Shown here piece by piece: positions 17,701-24,921 of a stretch of 64,000 nucleotides of DNA. The translations under genes were made by a program, and so were the position numbers. Location of the stretch: positions 1,939,501 to 2,003,500 of the forward strand of contig NZ_JBBOWX010000001.1 in assembly GCF_038007285.1 (NCBI RefSeq). The letters are read 5' to 3'. Positions within the stretch are counted from its first letter, which is position 1, and each line of letters begins with the position of its first letter. Source of the DNA: Sporosarcina sp. FSL K6-3457. GTDB lineage: Bacteria; Bacillota; Bacilli; Bacillales_A; Planococcaceae. The notes below the pieces were generated by a model. That model ran no database searches. It worked only from the letters and a program-made list of their open reading frames with translations, and was not told the origin of the DNA.

Positions 17701-20030
17701 TAAATGATGGCCAAGAAGAAACCATTTACGAACCTGAAATTTTAAAAATACAAGATGGAAAAATGTATGTCGGTTTTTACACAGCTCGTCTAGCTACAAT
17801 TAAAGTTCAAAATATCGATTTAACGATTACAGCTGCAGCTACAGATACACCAAAAGTTTCACCCCCAGCTGAAGCAGTTGCACCTAAATTGGAGATTCAA
17901 TCATTAGATAAAGTATCTAAAACTGATTACCAATTGGTGTTAAAATCGAATGTCAGTGGAACGGTTACGGTTAAAAAAGAGCAAGTGATTATCGCAGACA
18001 ATATGACTATTGAAGCAGGAGAAGTCGTTAACATACCTGCAGTCCTTGCGGATAATACAGATACGAACTTTACTGTTTCTTTTTTACCGGATGATACACA
18101 GTTTTTAACAGATTACAATCGATTCGTACAAAACTTTACTGTTACGATGAAAACATATGTAGATGATGGCGATATTTATGTGTCGCCTGAAGGGACGAGT
18201 GTAGGGGATGGTACGAAAGCATCGCCACTTGATTTGGATACAGCAATTGAATTTGTTAGGGAAGGCCAAAAAATTATAGTACTTGAAGGCCATTACATCC
18301 GTTCATCGCCATTGGTGATTGGAAAATCTAACGATGGAACAAAAAATGCGATGAAGTATTTAATCGCCGATTCTAATGCAACAGAACGACCGCTCATTGA
18401 TTTTGATAAAAAATCAGAAGGAGCCGTGCATAGTGGGAATTACTGGCATGTTGAAGGGATTGACTTTGCACGTTCCGCTGGAAATACAAAAGGTTATACA
18501 GTAGGTGGAAGCCATAACACGATTGAAAATATAAGAACATTTGAAAATGGAGATACAGGACTTCAAATTAGCCGTACAGATGTTTATGAGGAAGATAAGA
18601 CGAAATGGCCGTCTCATAACCTTATATTAAACAGCATCTCGTTTGATAATAGCGACCCATCAGAAAATAATGCCGATGGTTTTGCGGCAAAATTAACATC
18701 CGGTGAAGGGAATATCTTCAGGGGAACGGTAGCTTACAACAATATCGATGATGGATGGGATTTGTATACAAAAGTTGGAACAGGCGCGATTGGTGCAGTG
18801 CTAATCGAAAATAGTATTGCGTTTAACAACGGAACATTGTCAAATGGCCATGAAGGTAGTGGTGACAAAAACGGCTTCAAACTTGGTGGGGAAGGGGTCC
18901 ACGTACCTCACGTTATTAAAAATAGTCTAGCATTTGATAATGGTACGTACGGTTTTACTAGTAACAGCAACCCAGGTGTTATTGCTCAAAATAATATTAG
19001 TGTAGATAATGGCACGAACTTGGGCTTTACAACTTACAATGGAATCACAACGGATTTCACAATCGATGGGTTTATCTCAATCAAAACAGAAGGTGCATCG
19101 AAAGATAGTTATCCTTCAGCGTTGGAATCGGATCATAACTTTATGTTTAATGGAAGTAAATCAATTAATAAATCAGGCCAAGAAATTTCAGCAGAATATA
19201 CAGATGCTATTTTTGCAAGCATAACGGAAATGTTCAATTTCGATGATAAAGGAAAAATTCTTTCGGTAAATAGGGAGCAATGGAATAATCTCTGGAGTGC
19301 ATTTGAGGATGGTATTGATAAGGAAGAACCGGTTGACAATACGCCAACACCACCAACTGGTCCATCAGCTCCAGTGCCAACTAATCCAACACCATCAACT
19401 GGGTCAACAACTTCAATAAAACCAGTACCAACTGATCCAACACCAGTTGAACCGGTTGAACCAGTTGTTACTACACCGATAACACCGGTACTATTTATAG
19501 ATGTAGCAGGTCATTGGGCAGAGAGTTATATCCAACGAGCTACTGCACTGGGTATCTTTAAAGGGTATCCGGATGGTGAATTTAAACCAAATAATTATCT
19601 AACGCGTGCTCAGGCTACATCTTTGATTGTTCGTGCTTTAGGATTGCATACTGACGAAGGGACACCATTTAATGATATCTTCGAATATGCCGACGAAACG
19701 CAAGCAGAAATTGCAGCTGCTTATAAATATGGTATTGTCAAAGGGAGCAATAATAACTTTAATCCTTCTGCTAAAGTCACTCGTGCACAAATTGCATTGA
19801 TGATTCAACGTGCATATGAATACAAAACAGGAAATATCTACTCTGCATCAAAAGAAGCACCGTTTTCCGATTTTGGAAAATACGATATAGAAACAGTCAA
19901 TGCGATTTCAATGCTTTTTGATTTTGAAATTGCATCTGGGTTTGAAGGTAAATTCATGCCGAATAATCCAATAACTCGCGCACAAGCAGCAAAGATAATT
20001 GTTAACTTCATCGACGTACTGAATAATTAA
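14766..20030 (+). CDS. Surface-anchored PL9 pectate lyase with SLH domains (1754 aa)
   Basis: Secreted giant enzyme. Signal peptide to about residue 28. Two related carbohydrate-associated beta-sandwich-like modules (about 83-275 and 283-470), four Big_3-type Ig-like repeats (about 475-805, each with a YxxGD...L.V pattern), a third sandwich module (about 809-1020), then a right-handed beta-helix of the polysaccharide lyase 9 type (about 1134-1510). The PL9 hallmark NADGFAAKL carries Lys1309 at the position of the catalytic base, followed by DDGWDLY and KNGFKLGG. A Pro/Thr linker (about 1519-1572) leads to three SLH domains (1573-1754) that bind secondary wall polymers. It should cleave homogalacturonan or rhamnogalacturonan at the cell surface and feed the importers. 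Start: ATG after TAGGAGG. Confidence 0.92.
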   Translation: MKKHRRLFMLFMVFILLTPNLNVAKVAAELDNPFDEMTDISSDLEGNLLTNDSDQSEIINDDSGITEIMEVAEANKEIATIYSDWSGTVFGDVGGQDKITTDNFEITEDEEERNKVLVRSSGNRGKISSSSDGIAYYFKQVPTAANFELKATVTVEHFDANNQVSFGVMLRDDVHAYLHGTEYGAGDYVAVGALDQTMKTFTRLDGVLSKIDFENTITPPTNGEVYELSVKKSGNLVSVKIGDEVSVIDGFTGDINYAGLFTARNAKVNYTNVNLTIEDEVELGDWGFSVFGDNTNDDRNPDPTVHEDGSVTLAAAGGKISSSVDGISFYHKELPSQANFEMHAKATIHKFGANNQVSFGLMVRDEIGEHRNSSGHQSNYVAVGGLDQSVKGFYKQETQTKLQPFDSNIPTPGNEYDLMIKKSGDTYVVSVNGEDSEPIILTDLLADNVFAGIYVARDAEVTFSDTEIKIDTRVVENLFVDSTNMKIEYLVGEALDVTGLVVTAEFTDGSSEMISANDYIVTGFDNSEAGTNTITINYNGVSTTVNLEIQTLAVTDLAIKYYPAKLEYYKGDSFDPQGLVVVATYNDGYKTAVLSDDQFSFSLSGTDFPVDGYIFEEAGSIPITISSLETPEQSIVLHVDVKDANLNTVEIKDLPEKLIYFIGDELDLAGLSVYAKYSDGKEVRLVPADYVVGGFDSTSAGSKTVSIMHKGKEVAFEVTVKVKEVEGIEVTNYPKTTYYIGDDFDSSGLVVSKVYDNADRDVLGEADYTINTTGFDNQTVGTYTIQLIPADSNLATIDFKVTVREQIVPEWKQIRFGQSSSTSSNYIEVLEDGVIKLVALEGGGKVTGDHDGITFYYTEIDAEEDNFVLSADIKIEAFAKTPYDGQESFGIMARDVNGAADDSSVFASNMAAIGGFSGGTREPIGTQLFARTGVVAPDGEGSQGIQKIMLDSIRPDAHNTADNYRLTLAKTNSGFTGKINDGQEETIYEPEILKIQDGKMYVGFYTARLATIKVQNIDLTITAAATDTPKVSPPAEAVAPKLEIQSLDKVSKTDYQLVLKSNVSGTVTVKKEQVIIADNMTIEAGEVVNIPAVLADNTDTNFTVSFLPDDTQFLTDYNRFVQNFTVTMKTYVDDGDIYVSPEGTSVGDGTKASPLDLDTAIEFVREGQKIIVLEGHYIRSSPLVIGKSNDGTKNAMKYLIADSNATERPLIDFDKKSEGAVHSGNYWHVEGIDFARSAGNTKGYTVGGSHNTIENIRTFENGDTGLQISRTDVYEEDKTKWPSHNLILNSISFDNSDPSENNADGFAAKLTSGEGNIFRGTVAYNNIDDGWDLYTKVGTGAIGAVLIENSIAFNNGTLSNGHEGSGDKNGFKLGGEGVHVPHVIKNSLAFDNGTYGFTSNSNPGVIAQNNISVDNGTNLGFTTYNGITTDFTIDGFISIKTEGASKDSYPSALESDHNFMFNGSKSINKSGQEISAEYTDAIFASITEMFNFDDKGKILSVNREQWNNLWSAFEDGIDKEEPVDNTPTPPTGPSAPVPTNPTPSTGSTTSIKPVPTDPTPVEPVEPVVTTPITPVLFIDVAGHWAESYIQRATALGIFKGYPDGEFKPNNYLTRAQATSLIVRALGLHTDEGTPFNDIFEYADETQAEIAAAYKYGIVKGSNNNFNPSAKVTRAQIALMIQRAYEYKTGNIYSASKEAPFSDFGKYDIETVNAISMLFDFEIASGFEGKFMPNNPITRAQAAKIIVNFIDVLNN

Positions 20031-20050
20031 GAATAGGCTGCTCGAGTATT

Positions 20051-20091
20051 CAAATAATAGCCTTCTATTAGCTTTTAGAAGGCTCTATTTG
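20051..20091 (+). terminator. Terminator-like hairpin after the PL9 gene
   Basis: AGCCTTCTA (20059-20067) pairs with TAGAAGGCT (20076-20084), extended by CAAATA/TATTTG. The T-run is weak. Confidence 0.6.
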
Positions 20092-20192
20092 ATAGTACTA
20101 AGACTACTGCTACGTAAGTGTAAATTCAGCTGATCTATGAAACAGTCGGAATGAAATTAAAAGTAACGTATTTTTAGAAAAGGGTGATATTC

Positions 20193-20849
20193 ATGCAGGG
20201 AGAAAAAATCAGTATCTATTTGGCGGCAGATTCAACAGTCCGGAATTATGATTCAACAGAATACCCGCAAGCCGGCTGGGGGCAGTTTATAGCGGATTAT
20301 TTAACACCTGAAGTAGCGGTTAAAAATCATGCAGTAGGGGGAAAAAGCTCTAAATCATTCATTACGGAAGGATTGTTTGATCCGATAATAGATGCAATCG
20401 AAGAGAATGACTATTTATTTATTCAATTTGGACATAATGATTCAACAAAGGATCGCCCAGAACGTTATACGGAAGCATATGATGATTATAAACATTACTT
20501 GCAGCAATATATTGACGAGGCTCGAGCCAAAAAGGCTATCCCGGTGTTAGTAACTCCTGTTGGAAGGCTTCATCATGTCAGTGGGGAATTTTTAACGGAC
20601 TTTGGGGATTACTGTAATGCGATGAAAGAGGTTGCGGAAGCCAATGATGTATTTATCATTGATTTGATGAAAAAAAGTATTGAATATCTGTCTTCGATTG
20701 GTTATGATCGCGCCAAGGAGCTCTATATGATAACTGTGAATGGAACAGATTGTACACATTCGACTGAAAAAGGAGCACAAGAAATGGCAAGACTAGTTAG
20801 CCAGGAAATCAAAGAGTTGAATTGCAGTTTATCGAGCTATATTAAGTAA
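20193..20849 (+). CDS. Rhamnogalacturonan acetylesterase, SGNH hydrolase (RhgT/YesT-like)
   Basis: 218-residue SGNH-fold esterase. All blocks are visible: ADST with Ser14 (block I), AVGGKSS (block II Gly), GHND at residues 80-83 (block III Asn), and DCTH with Asp186/His189 (block V). This matches B. subtilis YesT (RhgT) and YesY, which remove acetyl groups from rhamnogalacturonan. There is no signal peptide, so it probably acts in the cytoplasm on imported fragments. AAAAGGGTGAT supports the ATG at 20193 over the GTG at 20184. Confidence 0.9.
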   Translation: MQGEKISIYLAADSTVRNYDSTEYPQAGWGQFIADYLTPEVAVKNHAVGGKSSKSFITEGLFDPIIDAIEENDYLFIQFGHNDSTKDRPERYTEAYDDYKHYLQQYIDEARAKKAIPVLVTPVGRLHHVSGEFLTDFGDYCNAMKEVAEANDVFIIDLMKKSIEYLSSIGYDRAKELYMITVNGTDCTHSTEKGAQEMARLVSQEIKELNCSLSSYIK

Positions 20850-20854
20850 TGAAA

Positions 20855-20882
20855 AAGGGTATCCATTCAGTTGGATACCCTT
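20855..20882. terminator. Hairpin after the acetylesterase gene
   Basis: AAGGGTATCCA pairs with TGGATACCCTT around a 6-base loop. The flanking A-run gives a T-run on the minus strand and only TTAAAA on the plus strand. A likely transcription end, possibly bidirectional. Confidence 0.6.
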
Positions 20883-21006
20883 AAAATATCACGTCTGTTG
20901 ATTAACATTTAATTGCATAAATCATGGGTAAGTAAAGGCTTGAAAACCACCTTTTCACTAGATCATTTCCGGTTCGCTTTCGGCGAACTATTTAAGACAT
21001 AATTTT

Positions 21007-21118
21007 ACCAAGGAGGAATTGCAGTTCATTCCTCCCCCGAGGAGCAAGGGCGGCTAGAAACGACTTCGTCATTTCTAGCCAGCCTTTAGGGAGGAATTGG
21101 GGTTCATTCCTCCTTGGT
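21007..21118. repeat. 112-bp inverted-repeat element
   Basis: Bounded by the perfect 13-base inverted repeat ACCAAGGAGGAAT / ATTCCTCCTTGGT. It contains two smaller hairpins built on GGAGGAATT...ATTCCTCC and a central hairpin (21052-21080, GGCTAGAAA/TTTCTAGCC with a GAC-TTC-GTC tip). The GGAGGAAT...ATTCCTCC block recurs at 14446-14468 in repeat A. No protein is encoded. With the two elements below it fills most of the 805-base gap between 20849 and 21655. Confidence 0.65.
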
Positions 21119-21300
21119 CATCTTGTTATGAATACTTGCCTGTCGCATACCTACAACGTTCAAGTGAAAAATGCAGTTGCTTGGAAAGAAAAGAATAGAT
21201 GACTTTCTATAGGGTGTAAGTGCCCGAAGATGCAATTTCGGGCACTCTTGCACGTTGTATAAGGTACTCGCACTTTACTTTTAGCAAATTTTATAAGAAT

Positions 21301-21413
21301 GTGACACTACCTAAAATAACAGTGAGTAGGACCATGGTAAAAGCTTCAGCTGCCAAAATTGTATCTTTGGCGGCTTTTATCCAAGTAAAAAGCCAGCTAT
21401 TCTTTCTTCCCTA
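21301..21413. repeat. Intergenic repeat B, copy 1
   Basis: About 113 bases nearly identical to 63160-63273. It contains a terminator-like hairpin (AGCTGCCAAA...TTTGGCGGCT followed by TTT) and a smaller CTAC/GTAG stem. There is no convincing coding content; a short open frame crosses it but breaks the hairpin logic. Confidence 0.8.
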
Positions 21414-21441
21414 AAAGCATTAGCGCTTTATGTACTTATAT

Positions 21442-21577
21442 CTTTGGAGAGCGACGGATGAACGACCAAAATACGATTACCGGAAAAATGTATAGGGATG
21501 CGGCGAAGTCGCATCCCTATACATAAAAAAACAGCCGGTAATAGTATAGAAGTCGTTCAATCCACAGCGAACCAAAG
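21442..21577. repeat. Long nested imperfect palindrome containing 35-bp palindrome copy 2
   Basis: Nested inverted repeats share one centre: CTTTGG/CCAAAG (outer), GAACGAC/GTCGTTC, ATTACCGG/CCGGTAAT, and the core 35-base palindrome at 21489-21523. Weaker similarity extends to about 21417-21601. The core matches the terminator at 3195-3229. A-rich and T-rich flanks could make the core a bidirectional terminator. Confidence 0.65.
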
Positions 21578-21654
21578 CTACTATACACAGAGTGCCTAGT
21601 GTTTAATTAAGTTGCTTTTTGGTAAATCAACAGGCGTGTTAAAATATATTCTAT

Positions 21655-22980
21655 TTATCGAAGTGAACCCTTATTAAATAAGTTTTTATTTTTATAACGG
21701 TCAGTCGTTCTGTAAATGATGATACTGACAATAACTAATCCAGCTAACTCACCTAATGATGCAGCAATCGCACCGTTCACTCCGTTTAACTGAGGTGATA
21801 GTTGGATTAACAATAACATAGTTACAACTACAACAATCAAATTTGCAAGTTGGGCAAAAAGCATTTTGTTAGTTTGTCGTCTGAGCATTAAAAATCCATT
21901 TAGAAAGTCAACCCAAGGAAAAACAAGTGTTTTAATAATGAAAAATTTCAATACCGTAATTGTTGCTAAAGATAAGGGTTCATCAGCACCCATAACACGC
22001 TGCATAAATGCCATTCCAAGAGGAGTGTAGCATAACAGGCATAATAATAGCGTTGGAATGATACTAGCAAAAATCACAAATTTAACGACCTTTTTTTTGT
22101 CATCAGCATAAAATTGTAACACTAATTGATGGGTATACATGAAAAATCCTAAAATCAAATTTGTAATACTAAAAGCTAAGGCGAAGGAAGCGATACTCAT
22201 CTCGATATTAGTCGACTTCGCCAATAAAATATAAATAACTGGAGTAAGAATCGTTTGCAAGAGAAAATAGTACATCAAAGGGAAATAAAACCTTGATACA
22301 TCTGTTTTTACTAAAGGAGGAGAATCGACCGGATGTAAACCGTTTCTTAACAGCGAGTCCCCTTTGTAAACACTAACAAGACATTCAATCAGCATACCGA
22401 CCAGAAAAATAATCGCTCCACTGACACTTGTAATAAAGTTGAAATTCACCATTAAATAGGCAGTTATAAACATCGCAATCAGTCGAGCAACGACACCAAT
22501 TGTTAACCAATTAGTTGCTAACTGTGTAATGATAATACCCTGATACAATCCACGAATTCCTGAAAAAATAATAACCAAAATAACAACTTTAAACGCTAGT
22601 GAAATCGCTTCGACCATGTTGGCAGTTGCACCGAAAATATTAATATAAAACCAGTGTCCTAATGGGCTAAATGCAATTACTGTACTGATTATCATTGTAA
22701 CTACCAAGACATAGATAAAAAATCTACCTACTAATTTGAATGTGCTTTTATCGGTAACCAATGCCGAGGACGTTTGTCGAAAGACAATCATAGGTCTTTC
22801 GAGGATGCTGAATAATGACATCGCTATGGCATAACAAGCGATAATAAAAGCAGCATGCTCTCCTCTACTTAATGTACCGTTAATAATCACATGTGTAATT
22901 GAGGTTAAACTTGCCGAGATACCTAGTGGAATAAAAAAAGCACTAAGCTGTCTATAAGATAACCGACCTGATGAATGCAA
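21655..22980 (-). CDS. MATE/MOP-superfamily multi-pass membrane protein
   Basis: 441 residues with about twelve hydrophobic segments and no other domain. The opening (FFIPLGISASLTSITHVIINGTLSR) and overall pattern resemble the multidrug/oligosaccharidyl-lipid exporter superfamily, particularly ANKH-like bacterial members. The transported compound is unknown. It is divergent from uxaE, and a perfect 18-base palindromic operator lies 19 bases upstream of its start, so it is probably co-regulated with tagaturonate catabolism. Export or import of a uronate or intermediate is a guess. Confidence 0.65.
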   Translation of the reverse strand: MHSSGRLSYRQLSAFFIPLGISASLTSITHVIINGTLSRGEHAAFIIACYAIAMSLFSILERPMIVFRQTSSALVTDKSTFKLVGRFFIYVLVVTMIISTVIAFSPLGHWFYINIFGATANMVEAISLAFKVVILVIIFSGIRGLYQGIIITQLATNWLTIGVVARLIAMFITAYLMVNFNFITSVSGAIIFLVGMLIECLVSVYKGDSLLRNGLHPVDSPPLVKTDVSRFYFPLMYYFLLQTILTPVIYILLAKSTNIEMSIASFALAFSITNLILGFFMYTHQLVLQFYADDKKKVVKFVIFASIIPTLLLCLLCYTPLGMAFMQRVMGADEPLSLATITVLKFFIIKTLVFPWVDFLNGFLMLRRQTNKMLFAQLANLIVVVVTMLLLIQLSPQLNGVNGAIAASLGELAGLVIVSIIIYRTTDRYKNKNLFNKGSLR

Positions 22981-22998
22981 GATACAAACCCCATCTCT

Positions 22999-23016
22999 AT
23001 TAACAACGTTGTTAAT
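22999..23016. promoter_or_regulatory. Perfect palindromic operator 1 (MATE-like gene side)
   Basis: ATTAACAACGTTGTTAAT is an 18-base perfect palindrome with the CG-centred AACGTT core typical of LacI-family operators. It lies just upstream of the minus-strand gene. Confidence 0.75.
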
Positions 23017-23129
23017 TAGAAGTGTAAAGAACTTTGATTGTTATTTCAACTAGAAAGATTAATAGTTTAGAATCTATCGAATAAAGCACAGGAATCACTT
23101 GCTCTTTTCCTATAAATCATATATTATGT

Positions 23130-23149
23130 AAATAACAACGTTGTTATTT
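23130..23149. promoter_or_regulatory. Perfect palindromic operator 2 (uxaE side)
   Basis: A 20-base perfect palindrome with the same 14-base core (TAACAACGTTGTTA) as operator 1, 131 bases away centre to centre. The pair could allow looping repression of both divergent promoters. Confidence 0.75.
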
Positions 23150-23184
23150 GGTTGTTGGCGGTATCATATTTCTGATAATAGTAA

Positions 23185-23198
23185 TGAAAACGCTCTCT
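23185..23198 (+). promoter_or_regulatory. cre-like box upstream of uxaE
   Basis: TGAAAACGCTCTCT matches 13 of 14 positions of the Bacillus cre consensus as I recall it. It lies between operator 2 and uxaE. Confidence 0.45.
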
Positions 23199-23280
23199 TC
23201 GTGAAGGTGTGTATTGTAAATTATAAAGATGGAATCAGTAGTCTAGTAAAAAAGTCCAAATAAAAAACAAAGGATTGATT

Positions 23281-24777
23281 ATGATGAAGATATTATTGCC
23301 AATTATTGAGTTACTAGAACAAGGGAAAGTAGCACCTCAAACGGAACAAGTTACTGTCTATCAAGAGTCTTATACAGTTCATGACAATGTACATTTATTA
23401 ATGGTAAAGGTGAATGCTGAAAAATTTATTTTAGCAACAGGAGCTAGTTCAATCTATGATGAGCTAGCTGGAACAAGCGTTGAAGGAAAAGGGAAAGCAT
23501 GCCCATTAACACACGAAAACCGTCTAGTATTGAATCGCTATTTCCCTTATACAGCTCCACAAGCATTTGGTACAAAAATTGCAACAATCGGCTTAGGAGA
23601 TCGTTTGGGATTAGCATCACCTGGACATATTGAAACAATCAAGGGGAAAAAGATTAAACCAGTCCTTGCTCAACAAAGTATTCGTGAATTGACACTTACT
23701 AATCGCTCGATGAACGATATGCTTGATGCAGCTGCATATGCTGTTTTCCAAGAAGGTTATACAGGTGGATACGGTGCAGACGGCGATCACATTAAGCTAG
23801 AATCTGACATTAAATATGCATTATCACTGGGTGTATCCATGATTACATTGGATTGTTCAGATCAGATTGACAAAACAATTGAAGAAGCGTCCGATGAAGT
23901 GATTGTCAAGGAATTTGCTAAAGTTCCTGAGGAAGTTAAGCAAGTGTACTTCGAGAAGTATTTAAACAAAATTTTTGAGGTGAATGGTTTATCTCTATCA
24001 TTCGATGAAACGTCATTAATGAGAAATATCTTACTGTATGATGAGGCTATTACGTACACAACGCATGTTTATAATGAATATATCAGCAAAGAAGACCGTG
24101 CGATTGACTTTGAAATTTCGATTGATGAAACAGAAACAGTTACAGCACCGATTTCTCATTTCTTCGTTGCGAATGAACTGATCGAAAGAGGTGTGACGGT
24201 CGTCAGTCTTGCTCCAAGATTCTGTGGAGAATTCCAAAAAGGAATTGACTATATCGGGGATGTAGTGCAATTTGAAGTTGAATTACGTGAACACGCGTTA
24301 ATTGCGGAGCATTTCGGGTATAAGTTAAGTATCCACTCCGGCAGTGATAAGTTTAAAGTTTTCCCGATTATTGCGAAATATACAAAAGGTGTTTTCCACG
24401 TGAAAACGGCTGGAACAAACTGGTTAGAAGCAGTTCGCGTCATTGCGAAAACAAATCCAAGTTTGTATCGTAACATGCATGTATTTGCTTTAGAAAACTT
24501 TGAAGAAGCATTGAAGTATTATCATGTTACACCAGACTTAGTGAGTATTAAGGAACTAGACAATGTAGCAGATGAACAGCTTGCTGAGTATATGGAAGAT
24601 GATGCAGCAAGACAATTATTCCATGTCACATACGGTTTGATTTTGACTGCGAAAGATGAAACAGGTCAGCACGTATTTAGAGATGAGTTCTTCAAAACAC
24701 TTGATGTACATGAAACAGATTATCGTAAGGCACTTGTTAGCCATATCGGAAAACATATTGAATTACTAGGTCTGTGA
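23281..24777 (+). CDS. uxaE: Tagaturonate epimerase
   Basis: 498-residue member of the UxaE family, which converts D-tagaturonate to D-fructuronate and so joins galacturonate to the glucuronate branch without a separate tagaturonate reductase. I recognise it by GTKIATIGLGDRLGLASPGH, GYTGGYGADGDHIK and HSGSDKFKVFP, the last with conserved His and Lys. CAAAGGA precedes the ATG at 23281; a further ATG follows directly. A pair of palindromic operators and a cre-like box lie upstream. The product would feed the UxuB-like SDR at 42814. The name is from memory of the family, not a search. Confidence 0.82.
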   Translation: MMKILLPIIELLEQGKVAPQTEQVTVYQESYTVHDNVHLLMVKVNAEKFILATGASSIYDELAGTSVEGKGKACPLTHENRLVLNRYFPYTAPQAFGTKIATIGLGDRLGLASPGHIETIKGKKIKPVLAQQSIRELTLTNRSMNDMLDAAAYAVFQEGYTGGYGADGDHIKLESDIKYALSLGVSMITLDCSDQIDKTIEEASDEVIVKEFAKVPEEVKQVYFEKYLNKIFEVNGLSLSFDETSLMRNILLYDEAITYTTHVYNEYISKEDRAIDFEISIDETETVTAPISHFFVANELIERGVTVVSLAPRFCGEFQKGIDYIGDVVQFEVELREHALIAEHFGYKLSIHSGSDKFKVFPIIAKYTKGVFHVKTAGTNWLEAVRVIAKTNPSLYRNMHVFALENFEEALKYYHVTPDLVSIKELDNVADEQLAEYMEDDAARQLFHVTYGLILTAKDETGQHVFRDEFFKTLDVHETDYRKALVSHIGKHIELLGL

Positions 24778-24796
24778 GATAGAGAATAAAATTGTA

Positions 24797-24825
24797 CTAG
24801 CTACTCCATAGTGTGGAGTAGCTAG
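24797..24825. terminator. Hairpin after uxaE
   Basis: A perfect 12-bp stem CTAGCTACTCCA/TGGAGTAGCTAG with loop TAGTG. There is no T-run; it could protect the 3' end or terminate weakly. Confidence 0.55.
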
Positions 24826-24921
24826 TTGAAATGAAAACCACTTTTGATTGACAATTTGCATTTTGAAAAGTAAGGTTACGGTAGAATCTTATAAAAATGA
24901 AGAAAAGTGAGGCGAAAGAGC

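Noticed and set aside
21220..21414. 64-residue open frame across repeat B
   Set aside because: The frame is not kept in the second copy at 63160 because of single-base length differences, and the region folds as a terminator.
20850..21654. Possible CRISPR array or integron-like site in the repeat-rich gap
   Set aside because: The repeats are different hairpin elements, not regularly spaced identical units with spacers, and no cas or integrase gene is present.
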